A DNA stretch of 64,000 nucleotides from BNXB01 sp031556375 (GCA_031556375.1 JAVBTA010000036.1:16120-80119), one strand, 5' to 3'; counted from the stretch's first letter, positions 18,003-26,336 are shown. Notes: a model not told the origin generated them from the letters alone. Numbers and translations: made by a program.

Positions 18003-19160
18003 TTAATTACTCTTTGTTAAATCAAAATAAATAATCTCCGGTTCCGGATTGCTACAAATAGCATAAAGCCGGTTATTTTGCTTATCAAAGCAAATATTTT
18101 CAACACCAATATTGAGTTTATACATTTGTAATGGTTTTCCATCCCAATCGAAGGTCAATACTATATCTGCAACATTACTTAAACTTGATTTTACAGAGTT
18201 GGCTTCCGGATATCTCTGGTACAGAATAAATATTCTCTCGGTTGAAACTGAAAGCGCCATATTTTTTCCGATCCTATTGGTATATTCATCTATGGAAATC
18301 GATGGGCCTCCTTCATTGGTTTGCTGATATTCCGGAATGGTTGTATAGTTTCCGGACTCAAATTGAATCCCCTTGCCATCAACATTATAAATTTCGAACA
18401 TCTCACTATGTCGTGACATATAAACCACCTTATTTAATTGAGAATTTAACCGGATCATCCCATTGTACGCCTTATTCCTAAGCATCGGAATAATTCCTTG
18501 TTTTGTATCCTGTGAGGGATAATCCCCCATATCTTGTATCGAATTTGCAGAGATATTCAAAAATGAAAAACGTTTTTCATGACTGTTTCCCAAAGTGAGA
18601 AAGGTCGAATCACTCAGCTGCAATATGTTAGGATAAAACATTTCCAACATTTTCGGATTCTTTATATTTTGAAATAAATTTACAAATTGAGGTACAGCTT
18701 GATTCTCAATACTATCATAAGAGCAGAAATTCAGTTTTTTTAGCAATGGATCCCAAGCATTAATTCCCATATTGGAATAATTACGATAAAAATCCAAGAC
18801 CCCAATGAATTCTCCGGGACCTTGCCCAACGTTTCCCCATTTTTTTACTAACTTTTTGCTATTCAGATCTACCATGGAAAATAGTTGAGAGGCACGAACA
18901 TCCAGTACGACCATTAGGTCATCATAAACTTCCAAGGCAGCCGGGTGCAACAAGGTACCCAAAGAATCGTGAAGCTCAAAAACATTATAACTTAAAGATT
19001 GGGAATGATCAAAAAGATCGATAACAGATCCTTGTTTCTCTTGAGTACAAGAAATCAACAATAGTACAACAAAAGAAATTAAAAATAAAAATGCCTTTTT
19101 CGATCTTACTATCGCAGCAAAAGCCAAAACCGCTACTCCTGCAAAAATTTTCTTTTTCAT
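18003..19160 (-). CDS. Chimera: NVEALA signal fused to beta-propeller lipoprotein
   Basis: A 385-aa frame. Residues 1-18 (MKKKIFAGVAVLAFAAIV) are nearly identical to the start of the NVEALA peptide at 15735. Residues 20-38 are a second, complete lipoprotein signal (SKKAFLFLISFVVLLLISC). The rest is a 6-bladed propeller with VGQGPGEFIGVLDF and an FDWDGKPLQMYKLN ending. No other start codon exists before the second signal. At the joint the DNA reads AGATCGAAAAAGG; without the C it would read AGATGAAAAAGG, an NVEALA stop overlapping a lipoprotein start as ATGA. The peptide part has therefore been deleted and the two signals fused. Whether the tandem signal is functional is unclear. Confidence 0.75.
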   Translation of the reverse strand: MKKKIFAGVAVLAFAAIVRSKKAFLFLISFVVLLLISCTQEKQGSVIDLFDHSQSLSYNVFELHDSLGTLLHPAALEVYDDLMVVLDVRASQLFSMVDLNSKKLVKKWGNVGQGPGEFIGVLDFYRNYSNMGINAWDPLLKKLNFCSYDSIENQAVPQFVNLFQNIKNPKMLEMFYPNILQLSDSTFLTLGNSHEKRFSFLNISANSIQDMGDYPSQDTKQGIIPMLRNKAYNGMIRLNSQLNKVVYMSRHSEMFEIYNVDGKGIQFESGNYTTIPEYQQTNEGGPSISIDEYTNRIGKNMALSVSTERIFILYQRYPEANSVKSSLSNVADIVLTFDWDGKPLQMYKLNIGVENICFDKQNNRLYAICSNPEPEIIYFDLTKSN

Positions 19161-19240
19161 TATTTTTTTAATTTTAATTTGTTTACTGTTTTCTTTACTA
19201 TATCCATTCTACAGCTTAAGCCATTTGGGTCGCAAATTAA
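19161..19240 (-). repeat. Duplicated NVEALA leader, copy 2
   Basis: Leader of the chimeric gene, matching the leader at 15736-15830 in several blocks (GATATAG, TTAATTTG, and the sequence around the start codon). It indicates an ancestral duplication of NVEALA units. Confidence 0.55.
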
Positions 19241-20331
19241 TTCTTTAACTCATACTTTTTTATAATCATATCTTCTGTATCCAAATCTTCCGAATTCACA
19301 TACATCAGATTTTCTGTTTCATCAACAAATAATGAACAGAATGGTATATCTGTTTCATATAGCTTTACCAAATTCCCATCCCAATCATAAACCGAAATCT
19401 GATCTACATAATAGTAAGGATAGCCTTTGTAATTTTCCGTATCTGATCTATTTTCTTTTCCATGGCATAAATATATAAATTTATCAGTCACGTTAACTTC
19501 ATACCCCCTACGACAATCTGATTTATACTTTGCATTAAGTCCATCCTCTAAAACTACATATGTTGGAAATATATTAAAAATTGTTTTTTTCGAGACAATC
19601 TCATGATCATGGATATCTAGTATCTCAACCAACACACCATCTCCACTGACATACAAAATTTTATTCCGTTTATTATTTGTAAATATCTTTGCATTTTCAA
19701 CATAAATGGATTGTTTCACCAACATATTCTCTTCAAATCCATCGACAGGCCAGAAATTAAGAGGAAATACTGTTTGATCATTAATGTTTATGATTGACAA
19801 TATTTGTTTTTTGCCATAAATACCTCCGGAGATCAGAATCATTGAATCTGATAAATAACAAAACTTATCTCCTAATTTAAAATTTGTTATTTTGTCAAAG
19901 CCTATCTTCTCCCAAGATGATGGATTATAAACATTCTCAGAATTATTCAAATCAATTTTATAAGCATAACTTAACCGACTCCTCTCAAGGAGCGTCAATT
20001 GGCTTTTATTTTTATCATAATAAGAAATTGGTATTATAAATTCAAAAGGCCCTATACCTTTCTTTAAAAATTTCTTTTGCTTAAACAACGTATTTCCATC
20101 TAATTTATACAAATCAATTAATGTGTCTTTATTTGTACCAAAAGCATTCATATAAAGCATTGAATCTTTCAACGCAATAAAATTTGCAATCAATAACGGT
20201 TCATCAACTTTCAGTGTTTTTCCTTCCAATTTAATTATCTCTTTATTATCCTTTCGTCCATTTTTTGAGACATTTGAACAGGAATAAAAGACAAATACAA
20301 AAACCATAATACCTACAACATATTTAATCAT
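19237..20331 (-). CDS. 6-bladed beta-propeller lipoprotein
   Basis: A 364-aa lipoprotein (signal ending FYSC). It has KGIGPFEFIIPISYYDKNKS, equivalent to the GxGPxEF loop of its paralogues, and the C-terminal phrase VYDWDGNLVKLYETDIPF. It is the first intact gene after the promoter and regulator element at 20634-20692, following a composite remnant. The reading frame is very AT-rich. Paralogue of the proteins at 10820, 16829, 18003 and 22625. Confidence 0.8.
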   Translation of the reverse strand: MIKYVVGIMVFVFVFYSCSNVSKNGRKDNKEIIKLEGKTLKVDEPLLIANFIALKDSMLYMNAFGTNKDTLIDLYKLDGNTLFKQKKFLKKGIGPFEFIIPISYYDKNKSQLTLLERSRLSYAYKIDLNNSENVYNPSSWEKIGFDKITNFKLGDKFCYLSDSMILISGGIYGKKQILSIININDQTVFPLNFWPVDGFEENMLVKQSIYVENAKIFTNNKRNKILYVSGDGVLVEILDIHDHEIVSKKTIFNIFPTYVVLEDGLNAKYKSDCRRGYEVNVTDKFIYLCHGKENRSDTENYKGYPYYYVDQISVYDWDGNLVKLYETDIPFCSLFVDETENLMYVNSEDLDTEDMIIKKYELKN

Positions 20332-20445
20332 ATCTTAACGAATCAACTATAAATTGTTAAAAACTTCAACACTCATCAAACTCAGAACATGCGTATACAT
20401 CTTATCTGAATATCCATATTTCTTTCATTATTACAATTATGATTT

Positions 20446-20602
20446 CTCATGACCCTCCAGGGTCATGCTTCCACTCTGTCCGTCTGCATTCGTAAAATTA
20501 AATGTGCAAGTACTTCCGAACTTTCGGTCCTGGCTCTACCTGAGATTTGTTCCAACCGGGAACCGTACATCCACAGGAAGATAAAATTATTTTTCTACTC
20601 AT
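20446..20602 (-). pseudogene. Composite remnant: deleted DUF1573 gene joined to a peptide tail
   Basis: From the ATG at 20602 a 34-codon frame reads MSRKIIL, then directly SSCGCTVPGWNKSQVEPG, then PKVRKYLHI and a stop. The first part copies the start of the DUF1573 gene (16800) and the second copies its DUF1573 signature, with about 200 codons missing between them. The 5' leader (20603-20635) also matches that of 16801-16835. In another frame the following DNA reads KFGSTCTFNFTNADGQSGS then MTLEGHEKS and a stop at 20443, which looks like the tail of another small secreted peptide. So two genes have been reduced to their ends and fused. Confidence 0.65.
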
Positions 20603-20633
20603 CTGTTTAATTTAAGATTTAAGCTATTCTTTA

Positions 20634-20641
20634 CAAAAATA
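20634..20641 (-). promoter_or_regulatory. -7 box of the 20.6-kb transcription unit
   Basis: TATTTTTG on the minus strand, a perfect TAnnTTTG. It lies 29 bp downstream of the 22-bp element at 20671-20692. There is no TTTG at -33, fitting activation by a regulator bound at the element. Confidence 0.55.
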
Positions 20642-20670
20642 TAATATTTTTTTTCAAAAAAGCATTTAAA

Positions 20671-20692
20671 TTATCAATGAATTATCACTTTT
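20671..20692 (-). promoter_or_regulatory. Candidate response-regulator site, copy B
   Basis: Identical over 22 bp to copy C (23961-23982). On the minus strand TGATAA, 5 bp, TGATAA (11-bp period), preceded by AAAAG. It serves the unit that now begins with the DUF1573/peptide remnant and continues into the propeller at 20331. Confidence 0.6.
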
Positions 20693-20807
20693 TATAATGA
20701 CGTCTTATTTATTTTTTAATTTTTCCTGATAAAATCACAACAAAAACAATGTAACTAAACGATTACCAGCGGGATATAGTAAAATCAAATCAATTGAAAA
20801 ATAAAGT

Positions 20808-22613
20808 TTATTTTACAAAAAACTGATACATTTTATTTATATAATCAGGAGGCGCTACGTTATGCGTTGCATCATACGACACTTCTAATTTGGCATTTAC
20901 ATTTATCGTCCTGAGAGTATTATAAAAATGAATGCACGTTTGTATCGGTATTTTTTCATCATAAAAGGAGCAACACACATATAATTGATGGTTTGCTTTC
21001 TGATTATTAGAATAATTCATCTGGCTATAATCCATAGATGACAATTCCGGGTTTATAAATCCGGCACCGGCAACATAATCCCCAAAACAATCCAAAAGTT
21101 GCAATGCCAACTTGGTAGAACCACAATTACCAACCAGGAATATCCTCGACATGTCAACCCAATCCTGTCCTTTCAATGAGTTCAAAATAGCGCGGAAATG
21201 ATCCCTGCAATTTTCCGGGTCAAGTAGTCCGCCACAATTGGTATAAATATATGCCACCTGATTTCTCTCCGCCAAATCCCTGTAATAGTCCCAAAATCCA
21301 TTATTCTGCCAATGAACCAGCCATGAAGACCGGTAATCTTTTGATTCCGGCACTAAATGTATTACAACAGGAACCTTTTGAGACTTATTTCTTTGAGGAA
21401 CATAAAGAGTATAATAATGAAGACTATCTGCCTCATTCCGTTTATATGCACGAAAACCACCTAAACCCAAACGAAACGGGTCTGCAGATTTTTCCAACTC
21501 TTGTAATACCCTGTCTAAGTCCAGAAGATCAACTCTACTCTTGTCCCAAAATTTTGCCTGACTCGGATACGAATGAGTTCTTCGTTTTCCTAACACATGT
21601 TGCAAACGGGTAATCATTGCATCTACATTTATTTTCTGATCAGAAATAAGATCAGATCTCATCCGATTATATTTATCACATAACCCTGCAAAAAAAGAAT
21701 CTATATCACCATAAAAAAATGTCTCGGATAAAGTATCATTCTTGACAATAAAGTAACATCTATAAAGTCCTTCCGACAAGCTATCGGGCATATCAATCCT
21801 ATGAAAAGAATCAATTGCATGAGCCTGACCTGAAAAACAAATAGTATCTGTAATCCCGGAGATAATAATATCCCAAGGATCTCCATTGTAAATTCCCGAA
21901 TAAAACTCTAATTGTCCGCCTTTATCGACCAAATTCCTTCGTAAAAAGGTATTTTTATAAACTTTCGTAAAAACGGACTTCCCTTTTTCTGTCGTACTAT
22001 AACTACAATCAAAGCGCCAACGAAGAGGAGATATGTCTTTACTATCTTTCTCCTTGGAAATCTTGAACAACATGAAATTATTTCCTTTTTTCAACTTTAT
22101 CCGAACGAATTCCTCCCGGTATCTTGTTCTGGTGGACTTCCAGTCTGAACAATAAATCAAATCTCCATTCAACCACAACTTCCCTGTCTGGTAAGACGTA
22201 AAAGAAAGTATTATTTCCTGAGCCTCTGTCGTTTCCCAGATACTACCCAAATAAACACTGCCCGGAAAACTATCTATCGGGAAAATTTCATCAATTAAGA
22301 GCCCTTGTTTCTGTAATTTTAAAGGAGAAAATATAACTACAGTATCACTCTTTCTTATAAGACTTCCACACTTCAGGAAATCATCATAGTCCAGGCTATC
22401 TTCACAAAAACCGAATGAATAAAAGAAATCATAATCCACAACCTCAACAGAATTCATAGAGTCAATATACAACGGGCCTAAGACCTGCCAATTCTCAGGC
22501 CAATACAAGCTATCCTCAACAATATTGTCAATCTGATTAACCTGAATTTTCTCCGTACAGGAATGAAAAATAAAAAATGAAATAAGTAATATAAACAGAT
22601 TACGGCTAATCAT
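20808..22613 (-). CDS. Alpha/beta-hydrolase-like lipoprotein with Cys at the nucleophile position
   Basis: A 601-aa lipoprotein (signal ending FHSC). The N-half has a jelly-roll-like carbohydrate-binding look (SYQTGKLWLNGDLIYCSDW). The C-half, from about residue 390, has an alpha/beta-hydrolase layout: VPVVIHLVPESKDYR, then IFLVGNCGSTKLAL at the nucleophile elbow, YDEKIPIQ with Asp552, and DATHN with His584. The elbow reads G495-N-C497-G-S499 instead of G-x-S-x-G, so the nucleophile would be Cys497, or the protein is inactive. It lies 12 bp after the propeller at 22625 in the NVEALA transcript. A role in trimming a peptide or sugar ligand is possible but unproven. Confidence 0.7.
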   Translation of the reverse strand: MISRNLFILLISFFIFHSCTEKIQVNQIDNIVEDSLYWPENWQVLGPLYIDSMNSVEVVDYDFFYSFGFCEDSLDYDDFLKCGSLIRKSDTVVIFSPLKLQKQGLLIDEIFPIDSFPGSVYLGSIWETTEAQEIILSFTSYQTGKLWLNGDLIYCSDWKSTRTRYREEFVRIKLKKGNNFMLFKISKEKDSKDISPLRWRFDCSYSTTEKGKSVFTKVYKNTFLRRNLVDKGGQLEFYSGIYNGDPWDIIISGITDTICFSGQAHAIDSFHRIDMPDSLSEGLYRCYFIVKNDTLSETFFYGDIDSFFAGLCDKYNRMRSDLISDQKINVDAMITRLQHVLGKRRTHSYPSQAKFWDKSRVDLLDLDRVLQELEKSADPFRLGLGGFRAYKRNEADSLHYYTLYVPQRNKSQKVPVVIHLVPESKDYRSSWLVHWQNNGFWDYYRDLAERNQVAYIYTNCGGLLDPENCRDHFRAILNSLKGQDWVDMSRIFLVGNCGSTKLALQLLDCFGDYVAGAGFINPELSSMDYSQMNYSNNQKANHQLYVCCSFYDEKIPIQTCIHFYNTLRTINVNAKLEVSYDATHNVAPPDYINKMYQFFVK

Positions 22614-22624
22614 TATATATTTTT

Positions 22625-23650
22625 TTATAAAATAATCCGATATTCGACAACTGGTTGATTACTATTTACATCCAATCCCAACAATATCCCCCGTTTTTCA
22701 TCGACACAGAATCCCGTAACATATCTATCTAATTTATAACACCTTACCGGATTCCCATTCAAGTTAAACACCCGGATCTGATCTCCACCTTCAACCGTGA
22801 CGACTTCTCTTTTAATATCTTCAAACGAATGACCCCAGAAAAGAGCGTAAACAAACTTTTCACCGACAAAAATATCACTATAACCCATTATTCCACAAGG
22901 AATAGCATAGCCCTCATGATATTGAGAAACAGGTTCTCCCTGTTTTCCTTTAATCGCTTTAATCAACTTACCGTCTTTCAGGTTATATAATTCTATCACT
23001 TCTCCCAATTGTGATGCAATAGCCAATACATCGTTACTCCGGTTATAATCAAGAAAAGGTCTCCATGCCTGGGCATAAGCAACATCCGGAATATTTCTAT
23101 CTCTTTTTGACAGAGGAATCTTTCCTCCGCTTGAAATAATATCTCCCTGGTTATTAGTTAAATGATACCGGCAGGTTCCCGAATAATCAGGAACCACAAA
23201 TGCCGAATCATTATAAAAACAAAAGTCAAGGCTTCGGATTAAACGCTTATCCAACTTGATTACTCGTTGACGGTCCAGGTTAAAGCAAACAATTTGATTG
23301 TTATTTGCATCCAATATATAGCAATTGGAGAATTTGTCTATGCGAATATTTTCCGAATCCAACAGTTCTCCCGGGGCTTTTCCTCGCTTCCCAAATGAAG
23401 TTACATACTCCATTGATGGATACCTGAACTGATGGCAATAATTTTCTATCGCATGAAGATCCATTACATATAATAATGAATCATCCAAACGAACCCGAAA
23501 GGGGTAGCGCATTTCAACCCCTTCAATTAACCTTGACTCTGATACCAATTTTTCTTCTTGTGGAAAAACAGAGACCTCAGTATCGGAAGATCGCGAACAA
23601 CTTAGAATAAATAAAAAGAAAAAATACAATATGAAATTGTACGATTTCAT
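22625..23650 (-). CDS. 6-bladed beta-propeller lipoprotein paired with NVEALA peptide
   Basis: A 341-aa lipoprotein (signal ending ILSC). Typical pieces are SFGKRGKAPGELLDSENIRI near the start of the first blade and FNLNGNPVRCYKLDRYVTGF near the end. Its ATG at 23650 overlaps the stop of the NVEALA gene as ATGA, so peptide and propeller are translationally coupled. This intact pair shows the ancestral arrangement from which the chimera at 18003 and the remnant at 15063-15735 probably decayed. The coupling suggests the propeller binds or protects the peptide (inference). Confidence 0.87.
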   Translation of the reverse strand: MKSYNFILYFFFLFILSCSRSSDTEVSVFPQEEKLVSESRLIEGVEMRYPFRVRLDDSLLYVMDLHAIENYCHQFRYPSMEYVTSFGKRGKAPGELLDSENIRIDKFSNCYILDANNNQIVCFNLDRQRVIKLDKRLIRSLDFCFYNDSAFVVPDYSGTCRYHLTNNQGDIISSGGKIPLSKRDRNIPDVAYAQAWRPFLDYNRSNDVLAIASQLGEVIELYNLKDGKLIKAIKGKQGEPVSQYHEGYAIPCGIMGYSDIFVGEKFVYALFWGHSFEDIKREVVTVEGGDQIRVFNLNGNPVRCYKLDRYVTGFCVDEKRGILLGLDVNSNQPVVEYRIIL

Positions 23651-23889
23651 TTTTCCAAAGTTCTACTTATCACATACCTAACCTTTATATCAGTATCACC
23701 CGGACAAGCAACGGTCCCCGGATAAAGACACATGGTACTTCCTGACCCTTCTCCGTCGGCCAACGCTTCTACATTATTCTTCATATCGACTGATTGAGGT
23801 TTTTGTCCTACGCTAAAATGAATATTAACAGCCAGCCCTATTATGGCCATTACAAACAATGATGCTAAAAAGATTCTTGCTTTTTTCAT
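23647..23889 (-). CDS. NVEALA-family peptide precursor
   Basis: An 80-aa precursor starting at the ATG at 23889; a longer frame from 23967 has no support and would run through the promoter. It has a hydrophobic N-terminus (residues 5-24), the NVEALA motif at residues 39-44 and then DGEGSGSTMCLYPGTVACPG with two Cys (54, 62). The motif occupies the same residue numbers as in the other intact precursor, though the sequences between differ. Its end in A-L-A fits cleavage by signal peptidase I, which would leave 36 aa. It is the first gene of the unit controlled by regulator copy C. Confidence 0.88.
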   Translation of the reverse strand: MKKARIFLASLFVMAIIGLAVNIHFSVGQKPQSVDMKNNVEALADGEGSGSTMCLYPGTVACPGDTDIKVRYVISRTLEK

Positions 23890-23922
23890 ATCACATATGC
23901 TAAAAATTAATATATTTGTGTA

Positions 23923-23930
23923 CAAAGAAA
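23923..23930 (-). promoter_or_regulatory. -7-like box of the NVEALA-propeller-hydrolase unit
   Basis: TTTCTTTG on the minus strand, one mismatch from TAnnTTTG, 30 bp downstream of copy C and 33 bp upstream of the NVEALA start. No TTTG -33 box. Confidence 0.5.
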
Positions 23931-23960
23931 ATACATTTTTTTCATAAAAAGCCAAATAAA

Positions 23961-23982
23961 TTATCAATGAATTATCACTTTT
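23961..23982. promoter_or_regulatory. Candidate response-regulator site, copy C
   Basis: 22 bp identical to copy B, with TGATAA direct repeats at an 11-bp period on the minus strand. It lies between the NVEALA unit (minus) and the histidine kinase gene (plus, ATG at 24005), so it could activate the former and autoregulate the latter. Confidence 0.6.
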
Positions 23983-24004
23983 TTAATCTGTGAGAATTTC
24001 CTTT

Positions 24005-25357
24005 ATGAATAAGAAGATTAAATATACGAAATTAATAACGGTAATTGCTATTTTTGCAATTGTACTTCTTCAAAGTTTTTGGATATATAACATGTATGTC
24101 TCTTATCAAAGGGAACTAAAAAGAGTAATTGATAAAACTTTAGAAGCATCTATATACATAGAATTATCTGACAGGAATAATAAACTGGGAGGTAATATCT
24201 ATTTTAAGGGCCCCTCATTTACCTCTGAAGATTATCAACGAGGATTTATTAGCAGAAAAATAACAACTCAAGATTCTACTTTCTTCATAAATGTCGATCC
24301 TAGAGACCCAAACTCAGACTACAAAATAATGCAATATTTAATAAAAGATATTGAACAGATCGATCTTCATGTCCTTGATAGCATTTTCATCTCCGAACTC
24401 GAGAAACAACACTACCATATTAACGAAAGTTATATTGAGTATTTCGACTTAAAAAATGACACTCTTATCGAAAATAATAAACCATCAGGATGGCATTATT
24501 TTTCTTGTTCTTCTAAAATTATTCCTATAGACATTCTTGACTCTCTCGGAGTCAGAGCGCATATCAGCTCTCAACTACCGGCCTTCCTTAGTCAAATGAT
24601 ATTGCAATTGATTTTATCTGCAATACTAATTGTAATGGCTTTTTACTGTTTATTTTATCTTCTAAGAACAATCTTTACTCAACGAAAAATAGAAAACCTT
24701 CGTCAGGACATGATCAATGCCATGACTCATGAATTCAACCGTCCGATTGCCAACGCCAGAGGTTTTTTGAATCTGGCCGAGATTCATCTGGATTCCGGTG
24801 ATTTTCAAAATGTAAAATTGAACATCGATAAAGCGGACTTTCAATTGGATCGTCTGGCTGCCTATAAACAACAAATATTGGAAATCAATAGGAATGAAAA
24901 GCTTCTTCAACTGGATCTAAAAGAACTTCATATTTGGGACTTTATCAAAACTTACCCTGAAACCTATCAGGATGCCGCAAATATCTCCATCTCGATGGAA
25001 ACCTCCATGGAGTATTTTAAAATCGATGAAATTCACTTTACCAATGTTATCGATAACCTGATCGAGAACTCAATCAAATATTCCATTAACAAAGCAGATA
25101 TTACGATCCGGATATATGATAAAGATTCGAAACTTATATTTTCTGTTAAAGATAGGGGAATTGGTATGAGTTCTTCAGAAAAAAAACATATCTTTGAAAA
25201 GTTTTATCGCGTTAACTCTAAGAAAGTGATGAAAAAAGATGGGTTTGGACTTGGACTAACATATGTAAAAAATGTCATCGATGCTCATCATGGACACATA
25301 ACTGTAGACAGCACCCCAGACAAGGGCAGTACGTTCAAGGTTGAAATACCTTCATAA
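24005..25357 (+). CDS. Sensor histidine kinase
   Basis: 450 aa from the ATG at 24005 (a GTG at 23990 is possible but weaker). It has TM1 at about residues 8-28, a periplasmic sensor region of about 160 residues, and TM2 at about 195-222. No HAMP domain is obvious. The HisKA motif is AMTHEFNRPIANARGF with phospho-accepting His242. The ATPase domain shows N-box NVIDNLIENSIKYS, DRGIGMS and GFGLGLTYVKNVIDAHHG. It signals to the response regulator 12 bp downstream. Position next to copy C of the regulatory element and divergent from the island points to control of the NVEALA and RND units. The sensed signal is unknown. Confidence 0.93.
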   Translation: MNKKIKYTKLITVIAIFAIVLLQSFWIYNMYVSYQRELKRVIDKTLEASIYIELSDRNNKLGGNIYFKGPSFTSEDYQRGFISRKITTQDSTFFINVDPRDPNSDYKIMQYLIKDIEQIDLHVLDSIFISELEKQHYHINESYIEYFDLKNDTLIENNKPSGWHYFSCSSKIIPIDILDSLGVRAHISSQLPAFLSQMILQLILSAILIVMAFYCLFYLLRTIFTQRKIENLRQDMINAMTHEFNRPIANARGFLNLAEIHLDSGDFQNVKLNIDKADFQLDRLAAYKQQILEINRNEKLLQLDLKELHIWDFIKTYPETYQDAANISISMETSMEYFKIDEIHFTNVIDNLIENSIKYSINKADITIRIYDKDSKLIFSVKDRGIGMSSSEKKHIFEKFYRVNSKKVMKKDGFGLGLTYVKNVIDAHHGHITVDSTPDKGSTFKVEIPS

Positions 25358-25369
25358 ATATCAGGGAAG

Positions 25370-26098
25370 ATGGTTAACAAAAGAATTCTCATCATTGATG
25401 ATGATGAAACATTTAACGAAATTTTAAACGAATATTTACTCATGAACAGATTTGAAGTTGCAATTGCGACCGACGGTCTTACCGGAGTCAGTATGCATGA
25501 ATCTTTTTCTCCTGATCTTATCCTTTTAGACATTATCCTGCCGGAAATGAATGGAATAACAGTAGCAGAAACTATCCGTTCAAAAGACAAGATTACCCCT
25601 ATTATCTTTATGTCCGGTTCTGAAAACACAAATGAAAATCAAATCAGATCTTTCAAATCAGGAGGAAACGACCATCTTGAAAAAGGATTTCATTTAGATG
25701 TACTTTATTGTAAAATTATTGACAGGCTAAACTCTCAAATTATACCAGAGAATAACGTATTTCAATTCAAACTGGGAAACGAATTTCTGAATATAAATGA
25801 TACTCATTTAAAATACAATGATTTTTACATCAAAATTACAGATCGGGAAAACAAAATATTAAAGCTACTTTTTTCCGTTCCCAATCAGACTGTTAGCAGA
25901 GAAAAATTATCTGAAAGCATTTGGAAATTCTGGTCAGAAAGTAATGATCATATGCTGATTAATTACATTAGAAGTATAAAACAGAAATTGGAACCGCTAA
26001 GTGACTTCCTTGATATTAGAACCATTTATGGAATTGGCTATCAACTAGAAATTTATGGGCCAAAATTAGCAAAGAAAAAGACTAGAAAACGTTATTGA
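25370..26098 (+). CDS. OmpR-family response regulator
   Basis: 242 aa. The receiver domain (1-120) has the acidic pocket IIDDDE, phospho-acceptor Asp54 in LILLDIILPEMNG and Lys105 in HLEKGF (the usual Lys-Pro is Lys-Gly here). The C-terminal winged helix (about 140-235) has LKLLFSVPNQTVSREKLSESIW and the recognition helix NYIRSIKQKLEP. Proteins of this class bind 11-bp-period direct repeats as dimers, the pattern seen in the three elements at 7739, 20671 and 23961. The tail is basic (KKKTRKRY). Confidence 0.93.
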   Translation: MVNKRILIIDDDETFNEILNEYLLMNRFEVAIATDGLTGVSMHESFSPDLILLDIILPEMNGITVAETIRSKDKITPIIFMSGSENTNENQIRSFKSGGNDHLEKGFHLDVLYCKIIDRLNSQIIPENNVFQFKLGNEFLNINDTHLKYNDFYIKITDRENKILKLLFSVPNQTVSREKLSESIWKFWSESNDHMLINYIRSIKQKLEPLSDFLDIRTIYGIGYQLEIYGPKLAKKKTRKRY

Positions 26099-26319
26099 AG
26101 TATCTTAGTCCAGAAATGCATATCCGGTTCACATAGTATGAATCCACAGTTTTTATAGAGTTTTTGAGCTGGATAATTGTCAAACCTAACTTCGAGAGTA
26201 ACCTTACAACAATCCCCCATAGGATCTTCCATATAATGGTTCAACAGTTCTGTAAACCTACCGGTATGTTCCCGGTTATCAAAATCGCATAACTCAACCC
26301 GAATATTTTCTTTTCCCAT
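26095..26319 (-). pseudogene. GNAT acetyltransferase with its middle deleted
   Basis: A 74-codon frame from the ATG at 26319. It reads like the start of a GNAT N-acetyltransferase (DFDNREHTGRFTELLNHYME, DPMG) joined directly to the end (CCKVTLEVRFDNYPAQKLYK, NCGF, MHFWTKIL). About 70-80 residues, including the acetyl-CoA loop (Q/RxxGxG/A), are missing, so activity is unlikely. The frame is open in-phase across the joint. It lies directly after the RNA terminator at 26337. Confidence 0.65.
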
Positions 26320-26336
26320 AACAAATAAACCTGACA

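Noticed and set aside
20340..20440. Possible extra gene between the remnant and the propeller at 20331
   Set aside because: No frame of useful length and no recognisable motif.
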